In this document: positions 10,387 to 21,424 of the stretch, one piece after another
Layout: every line of letters begins with the position of its first letter
Position numbering within the stretch: the first letter of the stretch is position 1
From: Phytobacter ursingii
GTDB lineage: Bacteria; Pseudomonadota; Gammaproteobacteria; Enterobacterales; Enterobacteriaceae
Direction: 5' to 3'
DNA length: 64,000 nucleotides
Assembly: GCA_901456055.1 (NCBI GenBank)
Contig: CABDWT010000016.1
Location: 558,001 to 622,000, forward strand
Made by a program: the position numbers and the translations under genes
The notes under the pieces: model-generated
Told to the model about the DNA's origin: nothing
Seen by the model: the letters and a program-made list of their open reading frames with translations, nothing else
The model's database searches: none

Positions 10387-10418
10387 AAGCGCTGGTGCTC
10401 CTGCATCCGGCGCTTTAT
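10387..10418 (+). terminator. Possible hairpin terminator after pdxH
   Basis: AAGCGCTGG and CCGGCGCTT pair (one G-T) across an 11-base loop, followed by TATTCT. The T tract is short, so partial readthrough into tyrS is likely. Confidence 0.45.
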
Positions 10419-10490
10419 TCTATGTAACTTTCGCAACTGGCGAAAAGTCGTGTACCGGCAGAGGTGCAGTCGTTTTAAATGGAGAATTTG

Positions 10491-11765
10491 ATGGCAAGCA
10501 ATAACTTGATTAAACAATTGCAAGAGCGCGGGCTGGTAGCCCAGGTGACGGACGAGGAAGCGTTAGCAGAGCGACTGGCGCAAGGCCCGATCGCGCTCTA
10601 TTGCGGCTTCGATCCCACCGCTGACAGCTTGCATTTGGGGCATCTTGTTCCATTGTTATGCCTGAAACGCTTCCAGCAGGCCGGGCATAAACCTGTCGCG
10701 CTGGTGGGCGGCGCAACGGGTCTGATTGGCGACCCGAGTTTCAAAGCCGCGGAGCGTAAACTGAATACCGAAGATACGGTGCAGGAGTGGGTAGATAAAA
10801 TCCGCAAACAGGTGGCGCCGTTCCTCGATTTTGACTGTGGCGAAAACTCAGCCATTGCGGCCAACAACTACGACTGGTTCGGCAGTATGAACGTGCTGAC
10901 GTTCCTGCGCGATATTGGCAAGCACTTCTCCGTTAACCAGATGATCAACAAAGAAGCGGTCAAGCAGCGTCTGAACCGCGACGATCAGGGGATTTCGTTT
11001 ACCGAGTTTTCCTACAACCTGCTGCAGGGTTATGACTTTGCCTGCCTGAATAAACTGCACGGCGTAGCGCTGCAAATCGGTGGTTCTGACCAGTGGGGCA
11101 ACATCACATCAGGTATCGATCTGACCCGTCGCCTGCATCAGAACCAGGTCTTTGGTTTGACCGTTCCGCTGATCACCAAGGCAGATGGCACGAAGTTTGG
11201 TAAAACCGAAGGTGGTGCTGTCTGGCTTGATCCGAAGAAAACCAGCCCGTACAAATTCTACCAGTTCTGGATCAACACTGCGGATGCCGACGTTTATCGC
11301 TTCCTGAAATTCTTCACCTTTATGGACATTGAAGAGATCAATGCCCTGGAAGAAGAAGACAAGAACAGCGGCAAAGCCCCGCGGGCCCAGTATGTGCTGG
11401 CTGAACAGGTGACTAAACTGGTCCATGGCGAAGAAGGTCTGGTGGCGGCAAAACGCATTACCGAGAGCCTGTTTAACGGCAACCTGAGCGATCTCAGTGA
11501 GGCTGATTTCGAGCAACTGGCGCAGGACGGAGTGCCGATGATCGAGATGGAAAAAGGGGCGGATCTGATGCAGGCGCTGGTGGATTCAGAGCTGCAGCCG
11601 TCTCGTGGTCAGGCGCGTAAAACTATCGCCTCCAATGCGGTCACCATCAACGGTGAAAAACAGTCTGACCCGGAATATTTCTTCCAGGAAACCGACATTC
11701 TCTTTGGTCGCTATACGTTGTTACGCCGCGGTAAGAAGAACTATTGCCTGGTGTGCTGGAAATAA
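10491..11765 (+). CDS. tyrS: Tyrosyl-tRNA synthetase
   Basis: Class I aminoacyl-tRNA synthetase that charges tRNA-Tyr. 424 aa. HIGH-type motif in [12 protein letters not shown] (about residue 44), KMSKS-type motif KFGKTEG (about residue 235), and a C-terminal S4 RNA-binding domain ([19 protein letters not shown]). I chose the ATG at 10491 (MASNNLIKQ) over an in-frame ATG at 10479, because it matches E. coli and has GGAGA 5 bases upstream. It ends in a strong terminator; pdxY does not follow as it does in E. coli. Confidence 0.98.
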   Translation: MASNNLIKQLQERGLVAQVTDEEALAERLAQGPIALYCGFDPTADSLHLGHLVPLLCLKRFQQAGHKPVALVGGATGLIGDPSFKAAERKLNTEDTVQEWVDKIRKQVAPFLDFDCGENSAIAANNYDWFGSMNVLTFLRDIGKHFSVNQMINKEAVKQRLNRDDQGISFTEFSYNLLQGYDFACLNKLHGVALQIGGSDQWGNITSGIDLTRRLHQNQVFGLTVPLITKADGTKFGKTEGGAVWLDPKKTSPYKFYQFWINTADADVYRFLKFFTFMDIEEINALEEEDKNSGKAPRAQYVLAEQVTKLVHGEEGLVAAKRITESLFNGNLSDLSEADFEQLAQDGVPMIEMEKGADLMQALVDSELQPSRGQARKTIASNAVTINGEKQSDPEYFFQETDILFGRYTLLRRGKKNYCLVCWK

Positions 11766-11787
11766 GTCAAATAAGTGATAAACGAAA

Positions 11788-11813
11788 AGGAGTGGGAAAC
11801 CACTCCTTTTTTT
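11788..11813 (+). terminator. Rho-independent terminator of tyrS
   Basis: AGGAGTGG-GAAA-CCACTCCT stem with GNRA-type loop followed by T7. It fills most of the 67 bases between tyrS and the convergent gstA. Confidence 0.9.
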
Positions 11814-11832
11814 ACGGCAAAAAAGCAGGAAA

Positions 11833-12435
11833 TTAAATTCCTTCTGCTGCCATCGCTGCGGCAACCGCCGGGCGAGAGGCGACTCGTTGCATATAGGCGG
11901 CAATATGACCGGCCTGCGGGAAGTTCAGTTTCACCGCTACCGCCCAGCGCAGTACGGTGAACAGGTATGCATCGGCAATGGAAAAGGCTTCACCATTAAT
12001 CCACTGTTGGTTTGCCAGCGCCGCGTCAACATACTCCAGTTTCTTTTCCAGCAGGGCGCGGGCGGTCGGTTTGAACGCTTCCGGTGTATCCGGGCGAAAC
12101 AGCGGAGTAAATCCTTTATGCAGTTCCGTTGCCACGAAATTCAGCCACTCCAGGGTCTTGTACCGGCTCAGGAAACCTACCGGCGGTAGCAGGTTGCTTT
12201 TGGGCGCGCTGTCAGCCACATACTGCATGATCGCAACGCCTTCGGTTAACAGGGTGTTGGCATCAATGGCCAGGGCCGGGATCTGGCCTTTCGGGTTGAT
12301 AGCCAAAAAGTCGTCGCCGTTCTCCAGACATTTTTTTGCCAAATCCACGCGCGCCAGTTCAAACGCTTTACCTGCTTCGCGCAGAACAATATGGGAAGCC
12401 AGTGAGCAGGCGCCGGGTTTATAAAACAGTTTCAT
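11833..12435 (-). CDS. gstA: Glutathione S-transferase GstA
   Basis: 200-residue beta-class glutathione transferase, cytosolic. Thioredoxin-like N-domain starts [16 protein letters not shown] with the beta-class catalytic Cys10. The cis-proline motif NPKGQIPAL and TEGVAIMQY (glutathione gamma-Glu binding) follow, then the helical C-domain with the N-capping motif [13 protein letters not shown]. Identity to E. coli GstA is visibly lower than for neighbouring genes. It lies between tyrS (convergent) and dtpA (same strand). Confidence 0.93.
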   Translation of the reverse strand: MKLFYKPGACSLASHIVLREAGKAFELARVDLAKKCLENGDDFLAINPKGQIPALAIDANTLLTEGVAIMQYVADSAPKSNLLPPVGFLSRYKTLEWLNFVATELHKGFTPLFRPDTPEAFKPTARALLEKKLEYVDAALANQQWINGEAFSIADAYLFTVLRWAVAVKLNFPQAGHIAAYMQRVASRPAVAAAMAAEGI

Positions 12436-12483
12436 TCTTCACTCCGTGGGTTGAAATCGGTCTTAGGTTATTACCAGCAGGCA

Positions 12484-12518
12484 TAAAAAAAAAGCCGTTA
12501 ACGTGCGTTAACGGCTTT
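12484..12518 (-). terminator. Rho-independent terminator of dtpA
   Basis: On the minus strand, AAAGCCGTTAACG and CGTTAACGGCTTT pair and are followed by nine T residues, 20 bases after the dtpA stop. Confidence 0.9.
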
Positions 12519-12539
12519 CTGCTGAAACTCTGCGCAGTC

Positions 12540-14042
12540 TTATGCTGTTGCGGTTTCCGATACTTTCGCGTCTTTATCACCGCTCTGGGTCATGCGGTTC
12601 AGTTTCGGCGCGGTGAGAATCATCAGCGCGGCGATAACAGCCGTCACAATACCGATTTGCAGGAATACGTGACCGTAGACGTCAAGTGACATCAACGGGT
12701 CGGTGACGTTCTCCGGGATAGCCATCTGATTAGCGACGTAGCCTGCGATAATATTCGCGCCGGCGGTCGTCAGGAACCAGCTACCCATGATAAAGCCCAT
12801 CAGACGCTGTGGAACGAGCTGTGCCACCATGGCGAGGCCCAGACCAGAAATCATCAGCTCACCGATACTCTGCAGCCCGTAGCTCGCAACCAACCAGCTT
12901 ACCGAGACGATACCGGCATCAGAGGCGAATTTCGCGCCCAGCGGCAGGATCAGAAACGCACCGGAGCACAGCACCATACCGATGGCAAATTTGTACGGCA
13001 TCGGCAGGGTATCGCCCATTTTGTTATAGATAGCGGCCAGGATCGGACTACCAATGATGATCCAGAACGGGTTCAGTGCCTGGAACTGTTCCGGTTCGAA
13101 CGTGATACCCAGCAGGGTATGTTCAACGTTACGAATGGCGAAGAAGTTCAGAGACGTCGGCATCTGGCTGTACAGAATGAAGAAGACAATGGCCTGCAAC
13201 ATCAGGATGAAGGCGACGATCATTTTACGGCGTGCCGCACCCTGCAGAGCAAAAGTCTCTTTTGCGAAAATGCATACGATGCACAGCGCAACCACACCCA
13301 GAACCATACGTGCGATGCCCTGGTTATGCAGCAGCCAGGTGGCAATAGTAATAAGGATCGCGACGCCGACGATGGTTGCCAGCAGGTAGCCCATACGAAC
13401 CGGTTCGAAGTCAGGTTTAGAGCCGTAGTTTTTCACCCAACGTTTGCAGAACGCGAAGTTCACGATGGTGATCAGCAGGCCGACGACGCTCAGGGCAAAT
13501 GCGGTGCTCCAGCCAAACTGTGCGGCCAGCCACGGCGTAGCGAGCATCGAGAAGAACGAACCTACGTTGACGGACATGTAGTACATAGTGAATGCGCCGT
13601 CGAGACGCGGGTCATCTTTTGCGTAGCAGGTAGAGAGCAGGGAAGACGGGTTGGCTTTAAACAGACCATTACCGACTGCAATCGCCGCCATACCCATATA
13701 CACGATACCGGCATCGTGACCAGACCATGCAACCAGTGCGTAACCGATGGCGAGTACAATGGCACCCAGCATGATAACGCGCTTTGTCCCCAGGACTTTA
13801 TCACCCAGCCAGCCGCCAATAGCGACAAGACCGTAAACCAGAGCGCTAAAAGATGAAAACAGTGTAATTGAGTCCGCTTCGGACATACCCAGTTGTTTTA
13901 CCAGGTAAACAGCCATGATCCCCTGCAGGCCATAGAAGCCGAAACGCTCCCACAGCTCGATGGAGAAGATCAAATAGAACGCTTTAGGTTGTTTGAAAGC
14001 GTTCAGACTCACGCTTTCAGTTGGTTTGTTTGCAGTTGACAC
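12540..14042 (-). CDS. dtpA: Dipeptide/tripeptide:H+ symporter DtpA
   Basis: Proton-coupled oligopeptide transporter (POT/PTR family, MFS fold), inner membrane, 500 aa and about 14 helices. The proton-coupling ExxERF motif is at residues about 30-36 ([11 protein letters not shown]. coli has Tyr where this has Phe in the second aromatic pair). The PTR2 signatures GGWLGD(K) and [17 protein letters not shown] are present. It has a long 5' region (740 bases to the next gene) and its own terminator. OmpR control is known for the homologous tppB; I cannot confirm a site here. Confidence 0.96.
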   Translation of the reverse strand: MSTANKPTESVSLNAFKQPKAFYLIFSIELWERFGFYGLQGIMAVYLVKQLGMSEADSITLFSSFSALVYGLVAIGGWLGDKVLGTKRVIMLGAIVLAIGYALVAWSGHDAGIVYMGMAAIAVGNGLFKANPSSLLSTCYAKDDPRLDGAFTMYYMSVNVGSFFSMLATPWLAAQFGWSTAFALSVVGLLITIVNFAFCKRWVKNYGSKPDFEPVRMGYLLATIVGVAILITIATWLLHNQGIARMVLGVVALCIVCIFAKETFALQGAARRKMIVAFILMLQAIVFFILYSQMPTSLNFFAIRNVEHTLLGITFEPEQFQALNPFWIIIGSPILAAIYNKMGDTLPMPYKFAIGMVLCSGAFLILPLGAKFASDAGIVSVSWLVASYGLQSIGELMISGLGLAMVAQLVPQRLMGFIMGSWFLTTAGANIIAGYVANQMAIPENVTDPLMSLDVYGHVFLQIGIVTAVIAALMILTAPKLNRMTQSGDKDAKVSETATA

Positions 14043-14782
14043 ATATACCTCTTTTTTTACATCCCATATTAACGGGGTGATTCGAGACGCGATGCCCAGT
14101 ATTCATCGCGCTTATAATTATTGCGGGAGGGAAAACGGCGGGTAATGTTCCTGATCCTGGGATTCGAGGCAAGGCTTTTGTAATGATCTGTTACATTTAT
14201 CTTTAACGATATTATAATCCAGCGGAAGAAATGTTATTCAGAGTTAAATTTTGCATGTCAATTAATGGCAGTTTTTTTCACTGATGATGGGCGGTGAGAT
14301 TTCCTGGAAGGTGATATATTCTGCTGTAAAGCGGTAATGGTAGTTTATCAGCCTGGTCTGATTATAATTAATGGTCTTATGTGTTGGTTTGATCCCTGCA
14401 TCCCCCTCGCTCACCAGATTTTCATGAAGCCAAAGATCCTTTTTTTAACACCTGCGCAGCAATGTGATAAAAATCACATTGCTGTAGAATTTTTTTTGCA
14501 TAAAAAAACATTGCCTCTGATTAAAAGCTAATAAGCAACAGATAATATGATTAAAAAGCGAGTTGCACGGTATAAAGCGCGTTATCAGGGAAACAATGCA
14601 GGTATGCTTTTTTACTTATGACAAGACATTAACCGCACAACCAATAATTCCCGCCTATTGCCATGTGCATCAGAATGCAGTAGATCAATGTTTTCACGAA
14701 TTTTTTCCTTTAAATGAGCAAGTCGATGGCAGTGTTACGCGATACTGTCCAACTTCTTTTCGCAAATCTTCGGAGTCCTTTC
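14043..14782. other. Long AT-rich intergenic region between dtpA and the CopD-like gene
   Basis: 740 bases without a convincing gene. It holds the dtpA promoter region and a striking CRP-like palindrome at 14457-14484. A 70-codon frame from ATG 14595 (AGGG upstream) runs to 14805 into the next gene, but its composition is not protein-like and it overlaps a real gene. No known small RNA was recognised. Confidence 0.6.
14457..14484. promoter_or_regulatory. Near-perfect CRP-binding palindrome, also a 12-bp stem-loop
   Basis: The two 12-base arms CAGCAATGTGAT and ATCACATTGCTG are exact inverted repeats around AAAA. The core TGTGA-N6-TCACA at 14463-14478 is the full CRP consensus. TGCATAAAA at 14497-14505 is an extended -10 placed about right for a class II CRP promoter reading rightward. 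The T8 tract at 14490-14497 also makes it look like a terminator hairpin; the two readings are not exclusive. Confidence 0.6.
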
Positions 14783-15214
14783 ATGAACGTGCATTCGTGG
14801 CTTAACGCATTACATATCATCGCGGCGGTAATCTGGATGGGTGGAATTTTTGTGATGGCGACGGCTGCGGCCTGGTGCGCACAGGCAGGCGGGAAAAATG
14901 CACCAGCGGCGACCGCTCTGGCGGCATTTGTGCGCAGCTGGAGTCGTAAGGTGACGACGCCTGCGATGATTGTGCTGTGGGTTATGGGGCTGGCGATGGT
15001 GGTGGCACACGGCCAGATGCCGCATCTGTGGCTGATTCTCAAACTGGTTGTGGTGGTGTTGCTGTCAGGCATTCATGGAATGTTATCTGCAACCTTGCGT
15101 CGTCTCGCTGGCGGTGAAATCGCGAAAGTACCGGGAATGGTATCACGCGCCACGACCTTCGTTATCGTGGCCGTGGCGGTCATCATTTTGCTGGTCGTCT
15201 TCAGACCGTTCTGA
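14783..15214 (+). CDS. CopD/HemJ-like four-helix membrane protein
   Basis: 143-residue protein with four hydrophobic segments (about residues 5-27, 50-72, 78-97, 120-140). The N-terminal LHIIAAVIWMGGIFVMA has the His and WxGG pattern of the CopD/UPF0093 group, where the His binds heme or metal; that role is inferred. CGGAG lies 8 bases before the ATG at 14783; an in-frame ATG at 14714 lacks such a site. Not at this position in E. coli K-12. It is convergent with nth, only 12 bases apart. Confidence 0.75.
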   Translation: MNVHSWLNALHIIAAVIWMGGIFVMATAAAWCAQAGGKNAPAATALAAFVRSWSRKVTTPAMIVLWVMGLAMVVAHGQMPHLWLILKLVVVVLLSGIHGMLSATLRRLAGGEIAKVPGMVSRATTFVIVAVAVIILLVVFRPF

Positions 15215-15226
15215 ACAAAGGCGAAT

Positions 15227-15862
15227 TCAGAGTTCGGTTTTGCTTTCGAATTCGCACAGATCTTCAATAATGCAGGAGCCGCAGCGTGGCTTACGGGCAA
15301 TGCAGGTATAGCGGCCATGCAAAATCAGCCAGTGATGGCAATCGACCTTAAATTCCGCCGGGACAACGTTGAGCAATTTTTCTTCAACCTGCTCGACGTT
15401 TTTCCCCGGCGCGAAGTGGGTGCGGTTACAGACGCGAAAAATATGCGTATCAACAGCAATGGTCGGCCAGCCAAACGCCGTATTCAGTACCACATTCGCC
15501 GTTTTACGTCCGACACCCGGTAGCGCTTCCAGCGCCGCACGATCTTCCGGCACCTCGCCGCCGTGTTTTTCCACCAGAATACGGCAGGTCTTAATGACGT
15601 TTTCCGCTTTGGTATTAAACAGGCCAATGGTCTTAATATAGGATTTAACGCCCTCGACCCCCAGCTCAAGCATGGCGTGCGGGGTATTTGCAACCGGATA
15701 GAGCAGGGCTGTTGCCTTATTCACGCTAACGTCGGTTGCCTGCGCAGAAAGCAGTACCGCAATCAACAGTTCAAAGGGTGAGTTAAAGTTAAGCTCTGTG
15801 GTCGGGTGCGGATTTGCATCCCGCAGGCGGGTGAGGATCTCCCGCCGCTTTGTTTTGTTCAT
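15227..15862 (-). CDS. nth: Endonuclease III
   Basis: DNA glycosylase/AP lyase removing oxidised pyrimidines (base excision repair). 211 aa. The helix-hairpin-helix LPGVGRKTANVVL holds catalytic Lys120 and VDTHIFRV holds Asp138. The [4Fe-4S] cluster loop C-x6-C-x2-C-x5-C is at residues 187-203 (CIARKPRCGSCIIEDLC). The start overlaps the rsxE stop by one base (TGATG), so it is the last gene of the rsx operon. Confidence 0.98.
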   Translation of the reverse strand: MNKTKRREILTRLRDANPHPTTELNFNSPFELLIAVLLSAQATDVSVNKATALLYPVANTPHAMLELGVEGVKSYIKTIGLFNTKAENVIKTCRILVEKHGGEVPEDRAALEALPGVGRKTANVVLNTAFGWPTIAVDTHIFRVCNRTHFAPGKNVEQVEEKLLNVVPAEFKVDCHHWLILHGRYTCIARKPRCGSCIIEDLCEFESKTEL

Positions 15863-16554
15863 CAGGCCTTCCCGGGCACCGTGTGGGCAGTGTCGTCGGC
15901 AACGGTCGCCGCACGACGTTTCTTCGTTCTCTCGTCAATCAGATATTTGATTGCCAGCAGCATGCCAAGACCGATAAAGGCCCCCGGCGGCAGCATGGCC
16001 AGCAGGAAAGACGAGTCGGTGTGGAACACTTCAATACGCAAGACTTTCGCCCAGTTGCCGAGTAAGCCATCCGCGCCATCAAACAAGGTTCCGTTGCCGA
16101 GGATTTCACGAATCGAACCGAGTGTAAACATGGTACAGGTAGCCCCCATGCCGATGGAAAAACCGTCAAGGGCAGACAATCCTGGCCCTTTTTTTGCCGC
16201 GAAAGCCTCGGCACGTCCCACCACAATACAGTTGGTGACAATCAACGGAATGAAGATGCCGAGTGACTGATACAAACCATAGGCATAAGCGTTAATCAGC
16301 ATCTGGACGATGCTCACAACGGAGGCGATGATCATCACGTAAATAGGAATACGGATTTCAGACGGCGTCCAGTGACGTACCAGCGAAATCGTAAAGTTGG
16401 TCAGCGTCAGTACAAGCGTAGTGGCAAGGCCAAGGCCCAGCGCGTTGGTTGCCGTAGAGGTCACAGCCAGCAGGGGACACATACCTAATAACTGAACCAG
16501 CGCGGAGTTATTCTTCCACAGCCCCTGGACAATAATGTCTTTAATTTCGCTCAT
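15862..16554 (-). CDS. rsxE: Electron transport complex subunit RsxE
   Basis: Inner membrane subunit (RnfE/NqrD family), 230 aa with six predicted helices. Early motif [20 protein letters not shown] and the later [13 protein letters not shown] loop are family-typical; the paired half-membrane cysteines bind an Fe-S centre in Rnf structures. Part of the complex that reduces SoxR's [2Fe-2S] cluster. It starts 2 bases after the rsxG stop. Confidence 0.96.
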   Translation of the reverse strand: MSEIKDIIVQGLWKNNSALVQLLGMCPLLAVTSTATNALGLGLATTLVLTLTNFTISLVRHWTPSEIRIPIYVMIIASVVSIVQMLINAYAYGLYQSLGIFIPLIVTNCIVVGRAEAFAAKKGPGLSALDGFSIGMGATCTMFTLGSIREILGNGTLFDGADGLLGNWAKVLRIEVFHTDSSFLLAMLPPGAFIGLGMLLAIKYLIDERTKKRRAATVADDTAHTVPGKA

Positions 16555-16556
16555 GG

Positions 16557-17177
16557 TTACTCTCCACAGCCCGGTAAACTGGAAAGTTGCGTGGGTAGTG
16601 TTGACGCGTACAGCCCGGCGCGTTTCACCGCATTGACCACTGCTCGCGGAGTGATGGTCGCACCGGTAAACTGATCAAAATCGCCACCATCTTTTTTCAC
16701 GGCCCAGTGCGGATCGCTGGCGCCTGCGATTTTCTTGCCGGCGAAATGGGTGATCCAGTCAGAAACACGCAGCTCTATTTTGTCACCCAGTCCCGGTGTT
16801 TCGTGATGTTCGGTCACACGGGTGCCGAGAATAGTACCGTTAAAATCGGCGCCTACCAGCAGTTGAATAACGCCGGAATAGCCATCTGGTGCGGTCGCTT
16901 CAATAACCGCAGCGACCGGCGTATCGTCTTTACGGGCGATATAGACTTTATGTTTGCCTTTCCCCAGCGCGGGTGCTTCGACCACGTAACAGCTCTCCTG
17001 CAAGGCGTTATTATAGATGTCGGCAGGCAATACCTGGCCAAACAACGCCTTTTGCTGCTGTACCGCCTGATCGGCAATGGTGGATTTGGTCAACAGGTGA
17101 ATGGCTGCCGTCATTCCGGTTGAAGCCGCCGCGAACAGCGTCAACGTCATGCCGTATTTACGCATGGTATCTAGCAT
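16557..17177 (-). CDS. rsxG: Electron transport complex subunit RsxG (FMN-binding)
   Basis: 206-residue subunit (RnfG/NqrC family) with one N-terminal membrane helix and a periplasmic FMN-binding domain. FMN is attached to the second Thr of the motif D-x-F-T-G-A-T-I-T ([13 protein letters not shown], about residue 175). It starts 9 bases after the rsxD stop on the same strand. Confidence 0.96.
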   Translation of the reverse strand: MLDTMRKYGMTLTLFAAASTGMTAAIHLLTKSTIADQAVQQQKALFGQVLPADIYNNALQESCYVVEAPALGKGKHKVYIARKDDTPVAAVIEATAPDGYSGVIQLLVGADFNGTILGTRVTEHHETPGLGDKIELRVSDWITHFAGKKIAGASDPHWAVKKDGGDFDQFTGATITPRAVVNAVKRAGLYASTLPTQLSSLPGCGE

Positions 17178-17186
17178 GGCGACTCC

Positions 17187-18239
17187 TTAACGATGGCCGT
17201 ACACGCGCGGGCGTGTGAAGTAATCAATCAATGGCACGGTAATGTTTGCCAGTAGCACGGCGAACGCCACGCCATCCGGATAACCGCCAAAGCTACGGAT
17301 AAGCCAGACCAGCAACCCTGCAAGGGCACCGAAAATCAGACGACCTTTGTTGGTGGTGGACGCGGTCACCGGGTCAGTCAAAATAAAAAACGCGCCCAAC
17401 ATGGTGGCACCTGAGAGCAGATGCAGTTGCGGCGACGCCAGACTTTGCGGTGAAAAAATCCAGCCCAGCGTCGAACATACCGTCAGCGAAACGAGGAAGG
17501 CTACGGGGATATGCCAGCGAATAGTTTTCTGCCACAGCAGGAAGAGACCGCCCAACAGATAACCCAGATTGACCCACTGCCAGCCTGCGCCCGCGAGCAC
17601 GCCGCTGTAAATCGACGATTTGAGGATCTCATCAACCGGGTGACCGGCATGCAGCGATGTTTTGAAGGTATCAAGCGGCGTGGCCTGGCTGATGCCATCA
17701 ATCCCCATCCGCAGACTGTCCATTGTGTGGCCGGTAGCGGCATGTCCGGTGAAGATGATTTGCACGGCGTCCATCAGGCCTGGAAGCGTTTTGGCTATCT
17801 CAAAAGGCGGTAACCAACTGGTCATCTGTACCGGGAAGGAAATCAGCAGGACGACATAACCGATCATTGCCGGGTTAAACGGGTTATGCCCAAGGCCGCC
17901 ATAGAGTTGCTTGGCAATAATGACCGCGAACACCGTACCCAGGACCACCATCCACCACGGGGCGAACGGCGGAATGCTGACCGCCAACAGTAAACCTGTC
18001 AACAGGGCGGAATTATCTGCGAGGATGGCCCCCACATGCTGCTTACGCAGCCGCAATACCAGCGCTTCCGCCGCCAGCGCACTCACGCCGGCAAGGATAA
18101 TCTGCAACAACGTTCCCCAGCCGAAGAACCAGAGTTGCGCTGCGATACCAGGCACAGTCGCAAGCACGACCAGCAACATAATACGCGATGTCTGACGCTG
18201 GTTATGGGTGTAAGGGGAACTGGCAATTCTGAAAACCAT
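17187..18239 (-). CDS. rsxD: Electron transport complex subunit RsxD
   Basis: 350-residue polytopic subunit (RnfD/NqrB family). Covalent FMN attachment site near residue 187, SGATML-type context in [22 protein letters not shown] is visible in the second half, along with [15 protein letters not shown] in the first half. It pairs with RsxG in ion-coupled electron transfer. Adjacent to rsxC with no spacer. Confidence 0.95.
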   Translation of the reverse strand: MVFRIASSPYTHNQRQTSRIMLLVVLATVPGIAAQLWFFGWGTLLQIILAGVSALAAEALVLRLRKQHVGAILADNSALLTGLLLAVSIPPFAPWWMVVLGTVFAVIIAKQLYGGLGHNPFNPAMIGYVVLLISFPVQMTSWLPPFEIAKTLPGLMDAVQIIFTGHAATGHTMDSLRMGIDGISQATPLDTFKTSLHAGHPVDEILKSSIYSGVLAGAGWQWVNLGYLLGGLFLLWQKTIRWHIPVAFLVSLTVCSTLGWIFSPQSLASPQLHLLSGATMLGAFFILTDPVTASTTNKGRLIFGALAGLLVWLIRSFGGYPDGVAFAVLLANITVPLIDYFTRPRVYGHR

Positions 18240-20195
18240 TTAATCCTCGTTAACTGCTTGCTGAGCGGCTTTTTTTGCCTGAACCCGGGCGATAGCTGCC
18301 GCTACTGCCGCCTTTCGGGGATCGTCATTAGCGGCAGGGGCCGGTGCGGCCTGCTGCTGTAATTTTTTAGCCTTCGCGCGGGCAATAGCCGCTTCGACGG
18401 CTGCCTTGCGCGGATCGACAGGTTCGGCGTTAGTAGGAGCCGCCTGCGTATCTGAGGTTGCTGCTTTGCGGGCTTTAGCACGTGCAATTGCCGCTTCCAC
18501 GGCGGCTTTACGCGGATCGACAGTTTCGCTGACGACAGATGCGCTCTCCGGCACATCTTGTTGCTGCGCTTTTTCTGCCTGACGCGCGCGCGCCTGCGCC
18601 TTACGCGCCTCGCGGGCGGCAATCACCTCACTGTTATCTGGCACGCTTCCGGCCTCAACCACGATGGGTTGCGTGCTGGTGGCCTGTTTTTCACGCACGC
18701 GAGCGAGAGCCGCGTCAATGGCCTGCTGATCTTTTGCGGCGGGTTGAACGGCCGCTTTTTTGTGGCGCTCAGCGCGTGCGGCTTTTTCCCGCTCCAGACG
18801 GGCCTGGCGTGCCTCAAAGCGTGCTTTCGCTTCGGCGTTGCGCTTTTCTTCCTGCGCGATAGCGTAAATCTCGGCTTTTTCCTGACGGAAATATTGCACC
18901 AGTGGGATATTACTCGGACAGACCCACGCACAGGCGCCGCATTCAATGCAGTCTGACAGGTTGTGCGCAGTGGCTTTGTCATGCTGCTGGCCTTTACTGA
19001 ACCAGTAAAGCTGCTGCGGCAGCAGGTCCGCCGGACAGGCATCCGCACAGGCGCTGCAACGAATACAGCCTTTCTCTTCCTGTTGCTCACCCATTTCACT
19101 GGCGGAAGGGGCCAACAGGCAGTTGGTAATTTTGACCACAGGGACATCAAGCCAGGGCAGGGTAAAGCCCATCAATGGTCCACCCATGATAACCAGTTGT
19201 TCAGCGGACGGACAAAAGCCCGCGTGTTCGAGTAAATGACGCACCGGTGTTCCCAGCCGTGCCCAGACGTTTCCTGGCTTGCTCACGCTCTCCCCGGTCA
19301 AAGTCACTACACGTTCGGTGAGGGGTTCGCCGTCAATAATGGCGCGCTTAATGGCATAAGCGGTGCCGACGTTTTGCATCAGCACACCAATATCGGATGA
19401 ACGACCGCCGTGAGGAACCTGCTTGCCGGTCAGAATTTGCGTCAGTTGTTTTGCACCGCCGGACGGGTATTTGGTCGGGATGACGCGCAGTTGGATGTCA
19501 TGCGAACCCGCCAGCACCGCACGCAGCATGGAGATAGCCTGCGGTTTGTTATCTTCAATACCGATCAGCACCTGACGGGGTTGCAGAATATGCATCAGGA
19601 TGCGCACGCCTTCAACTATTTGCGCGGCGCAATCCTGCATCAGGCGATCATCAGCGGTGATATAGGGTTCGCATTCGGCGGCATTGATAATCAATGTCTC
19701 AATAAGATCGCCGCCACTTTTCAGCTTCGCGCCGGTCGGGAAACCAGCGCCGCCCAGTCCGGCAACGCCAAACTGGTGAATACGCTCAATCAGCGCGTTG
19801 CGATCGCGCGAGCGGTAATCGCTCCAGCCGTCGCGTTCAATCCAGCGATCTTCACCGTCCGCCTCAATAATGACGCTCAGTTCAGGCAGCGCAGAGGGGT
19901 GTGCGGTAGAGTGGGGGGCTATGGCGACAATTTTACCTGAAGTCGGCGCGTGAACCGGCAACATACGCCCGCGACCACGGGTCAGCGGTTGACCACGGAG
20001 CACGCTATCGCCCACGCTGACGCACAATTCGCCCTCAGCGCCGATATGCTGTTTTAAAGGAATAACAAAACGCGTCGCCAGCGGAAGCTGGCGCAGCGGT
20101 GTACGACTGGACTGTGTCTTCATTTCCGGCGGATGAATACCGCCGTGGAAATCCCACAGTTTGTCTTTGCGAAAAGCAGAAAATAACTTAAGCAT
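18240..20195 (-). CDS. rsxC: Electron transport complex subunit RsxC, with reduced C-terminal repeats
   Basis: 651-residue peripheral NADH-oxidising subunit with FMN site [16 protein letters not shown] (about residue 132) and two [4Fe-4S] ferredoxin motifs ([16 protein letters not shown] and [16 protein letters not shown]). After residue 500 comes an Ala/Lys/Arg-rich coiled region with three copies of a [18 protein letters not shown]-like repeat; E. coli RsxC (740 aa) has about twice as many. The ATG at 20195 aligns with E. coli and overlaps the end of rsxB by 8 bases; upstream in-frame codons up to 20336 lie inside rsxB and are rejected. Confidence 0.95.
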   Translation of the reverse strand: MLKLFSAFRKDKLWDFHGGIHPPEMKTQSSRTPLRQLPLATRFVIPLKQHIGAEGELCVSVGDSVLRGQPLTRGRGRMLPVHAPTSGKIVAIAPHSTAHPSALPELSVIIEADGEDRWIERDGWSDYRSRDRNALIERIHQFGVAGLGGAGFPTGAKLKSGGDLIETLIINAAECEPYITADDRLMQDCAAQIVEGVRILMHILQPRQVLIGIEDNKPQAISMLRAVLAGSHDIQLRVIPTKYPSGGAKQLTQILTGKQVPHGGRSSDIGVLMQNVGTAYAIKRAIIDGEPLTERVVTLTGESVSKPGNVWARLGTPVRHLLEHAGFCPSAEQLVIMGGPLMGFTLPWLDVPVVKITNCLLAPSASEMGEQQEEKGCIRCSACADACPADLLPQQLYWFSKGQQHDKATAHNLSDCIECGACAWVCPSNIPLVQYFRQEKAEIYAIAQEEKRNAEAKARFEARQARLEREKAARAERHKKAAVQPAAKDQQAIDAALARVREKQATSTQPIVVEAGSVPDNSEVIAAREARKAQARARQAEKAQQQDVPESASVVSETVDPRKAAVEAAIARAKARKAATSDTQAAPTNAEPVDPRKAAVEAAIARAKAKKLQQQAAPAPAANDDPRKAAVAAAIARVQAKKAAQQAVNED

Positions 20196-20766
20196 GTTGT
20201 TCCACGGGAATGATGCGCACGGGAATGGCCTGCAGATCCCATTTCCAGCTGGCGGTGGTGGTTTCCACCGGACGCAGTTCAATACACTGCGTCGGGCATG
20301 GATCCACACAGAGGTTACAGCCGGTACAAAGGTCACTCATTACCGTGTGCATGGCACGGGTCGCGCCGACTATCGCGTCGACCGGACAGGCCTGAATACA
20401 TTTGGTACAGCCGATGCAGTTCGCTTCATCAATAATGGCGAGCATGCGTACCGGTTCTGATACGACAACGTCGCCGTCGATGGGCTGCGGCTCCACATTT
20501 AACATTTCGGCGATTTTCAACATCACCGCTTCCCCGCCCGGTGCGCAGCGGTTAATTTTCTCACCCTGCAGGCCAACGGCCTCAGCATAAGGGCGACACC
20601 CCGGATAGCCGCACTGCCCACACTGGCTCTGCGGCAAGAGATCGTCAATTTTCTCGACGACGGGATCGTCTTCCACCGCGAAACGACGCGAGGCATATCC
20701 CAGTACAACACCAAACAACAACCCGAGTACGCTCAGGGCCGCGATGGCAATCCAGATTGCATTCAT
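20188..20766 (-). CDS. rsxB: Electron transport complex subunit RsxB (ferredoxin-like)
   Basis: 192 aa, N-terminal membrane anchor (residues 5-25), an Fe-S domain with C-x2-C-x4-C ([20 protein letters not shown]), then two [4Fe-4S] motifs [16 protein letters not shown] and [16 protein letters not shown]. It passes electrons from RsxC to the membrane part. Shares one base with the rsxA stop. Confidence 0.97.
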   Translation of the reverse strand: MNAIWIAIAALSVLGLLFGVVLGYASRRFAVEDDPVVEKIDDLLPQSQCGQCGYPGCRPYAEAVGLQGEKINRCAPGGEAVMLKIAEMLNVEPQPIDGDVVVSEPVRMLAIIDEANCIGCTKCIQACPVDAIVGATRAMHTVMSDLCTGCNLCVDPCPTQCIELRPVETTTASWKWDLQAIPVRIIPVEQHA

Positions 20767-21347
20767 TACAACTTCACCAGACCACTAAAGCCCATAAAGG
20801 CCAGAGACATCAACCCGGCGGTAATGAGAGCAATCGCATTACCGCGAAACGGCGCTGGCACATCGGCGACGACAAGACGCTCACGGATGGCGGCAAACAG
20901 CACCATGACCAGCGAAAATCCAACGGCGGCGGAAAATCCGTAGAGCGCGGATTGCAGGAAATTATGCCCGAGGTTGATATTCAGCAATGGCACGCCCAGC
21001 ACCGCACAGTTGGTGGTGATAAGCGGCAGAAAAATCCCCAGCAGGCGATACAGCGCCGGGCTGGTTTTACGTACCACCATTTCGGTGAACTGCACCACCA
21101 CGGCAATGACCAGAATAAACGCCAGCGTACGCAGATAGATGAGATCCAGCGGAATGAGCAGCCAGGTGTCGATAATCCACGCGCAGATAGATGCCAGCGT
21201 GATAACGAAGGTAGTAGCAAGACCCATACCCATTGCGGCTTCGAGTTTTTTCGAAACCCCCATAAATGGGCACAGGCCAAGAAATTTCACCAGTACGAAA
21301 TTATTGACCAGAACGGTTCCGATAAATAGCAGCAGATAGTCTGTCAT
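20766..21347 (-). CDS. rsxA: Electron transport complex subunit RsxA
   Basis: 193-residue six-helix membrane protein (RnfA/NqrE family), first gene of rsxABCDGE-nth. The family motif [19 protein letters not shown] near residue 15 carries the conserved Cys of the intramembrane Fe-S centre. A second half-site cysteine lies in [10 protein letters not shown]. The operon reduces SoxR and so shuts off the SoxRS response after oxidative stress. Confidence 0.97.
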   Translation of the reverse strand: MTDYLLLFIGTVLVNNFVLVKFLGLCPFMGVSKKLEAAMGMGLATTFVITLASICAWIIDTWLLIPLDLIYLRTLAFILVIAVVVQFTEMVVRKTSPALYRLLGIFLPLITTNCAVLGVPLLNINLGHNFLQSALYGFSAAVGFSLVMVLFAAIRERLVVADVPAPFRGNAIALITAGLMSLAFMGFSGLVKL

Positions 21348-21424
21348 TATTTGGCCTGAAATAAAAAAAGCCGCCTATTATCGGTCAAACAGCACCGGGC
21401 GACAACAGGATAACTGTAAGGTTA

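Noticed and set aside
13119-13856. + strand frame of 245 codons opposite dtpA
   Set aside because: Mirror of a transporter gene; no ribosome site and no protein features.
14595-14805. 70-codon frame upstream of the CopD-like gene
   Set aside because: Has AGGG before its ATG but overlaps the CopD-like start, with low complexity and no family resemblance.
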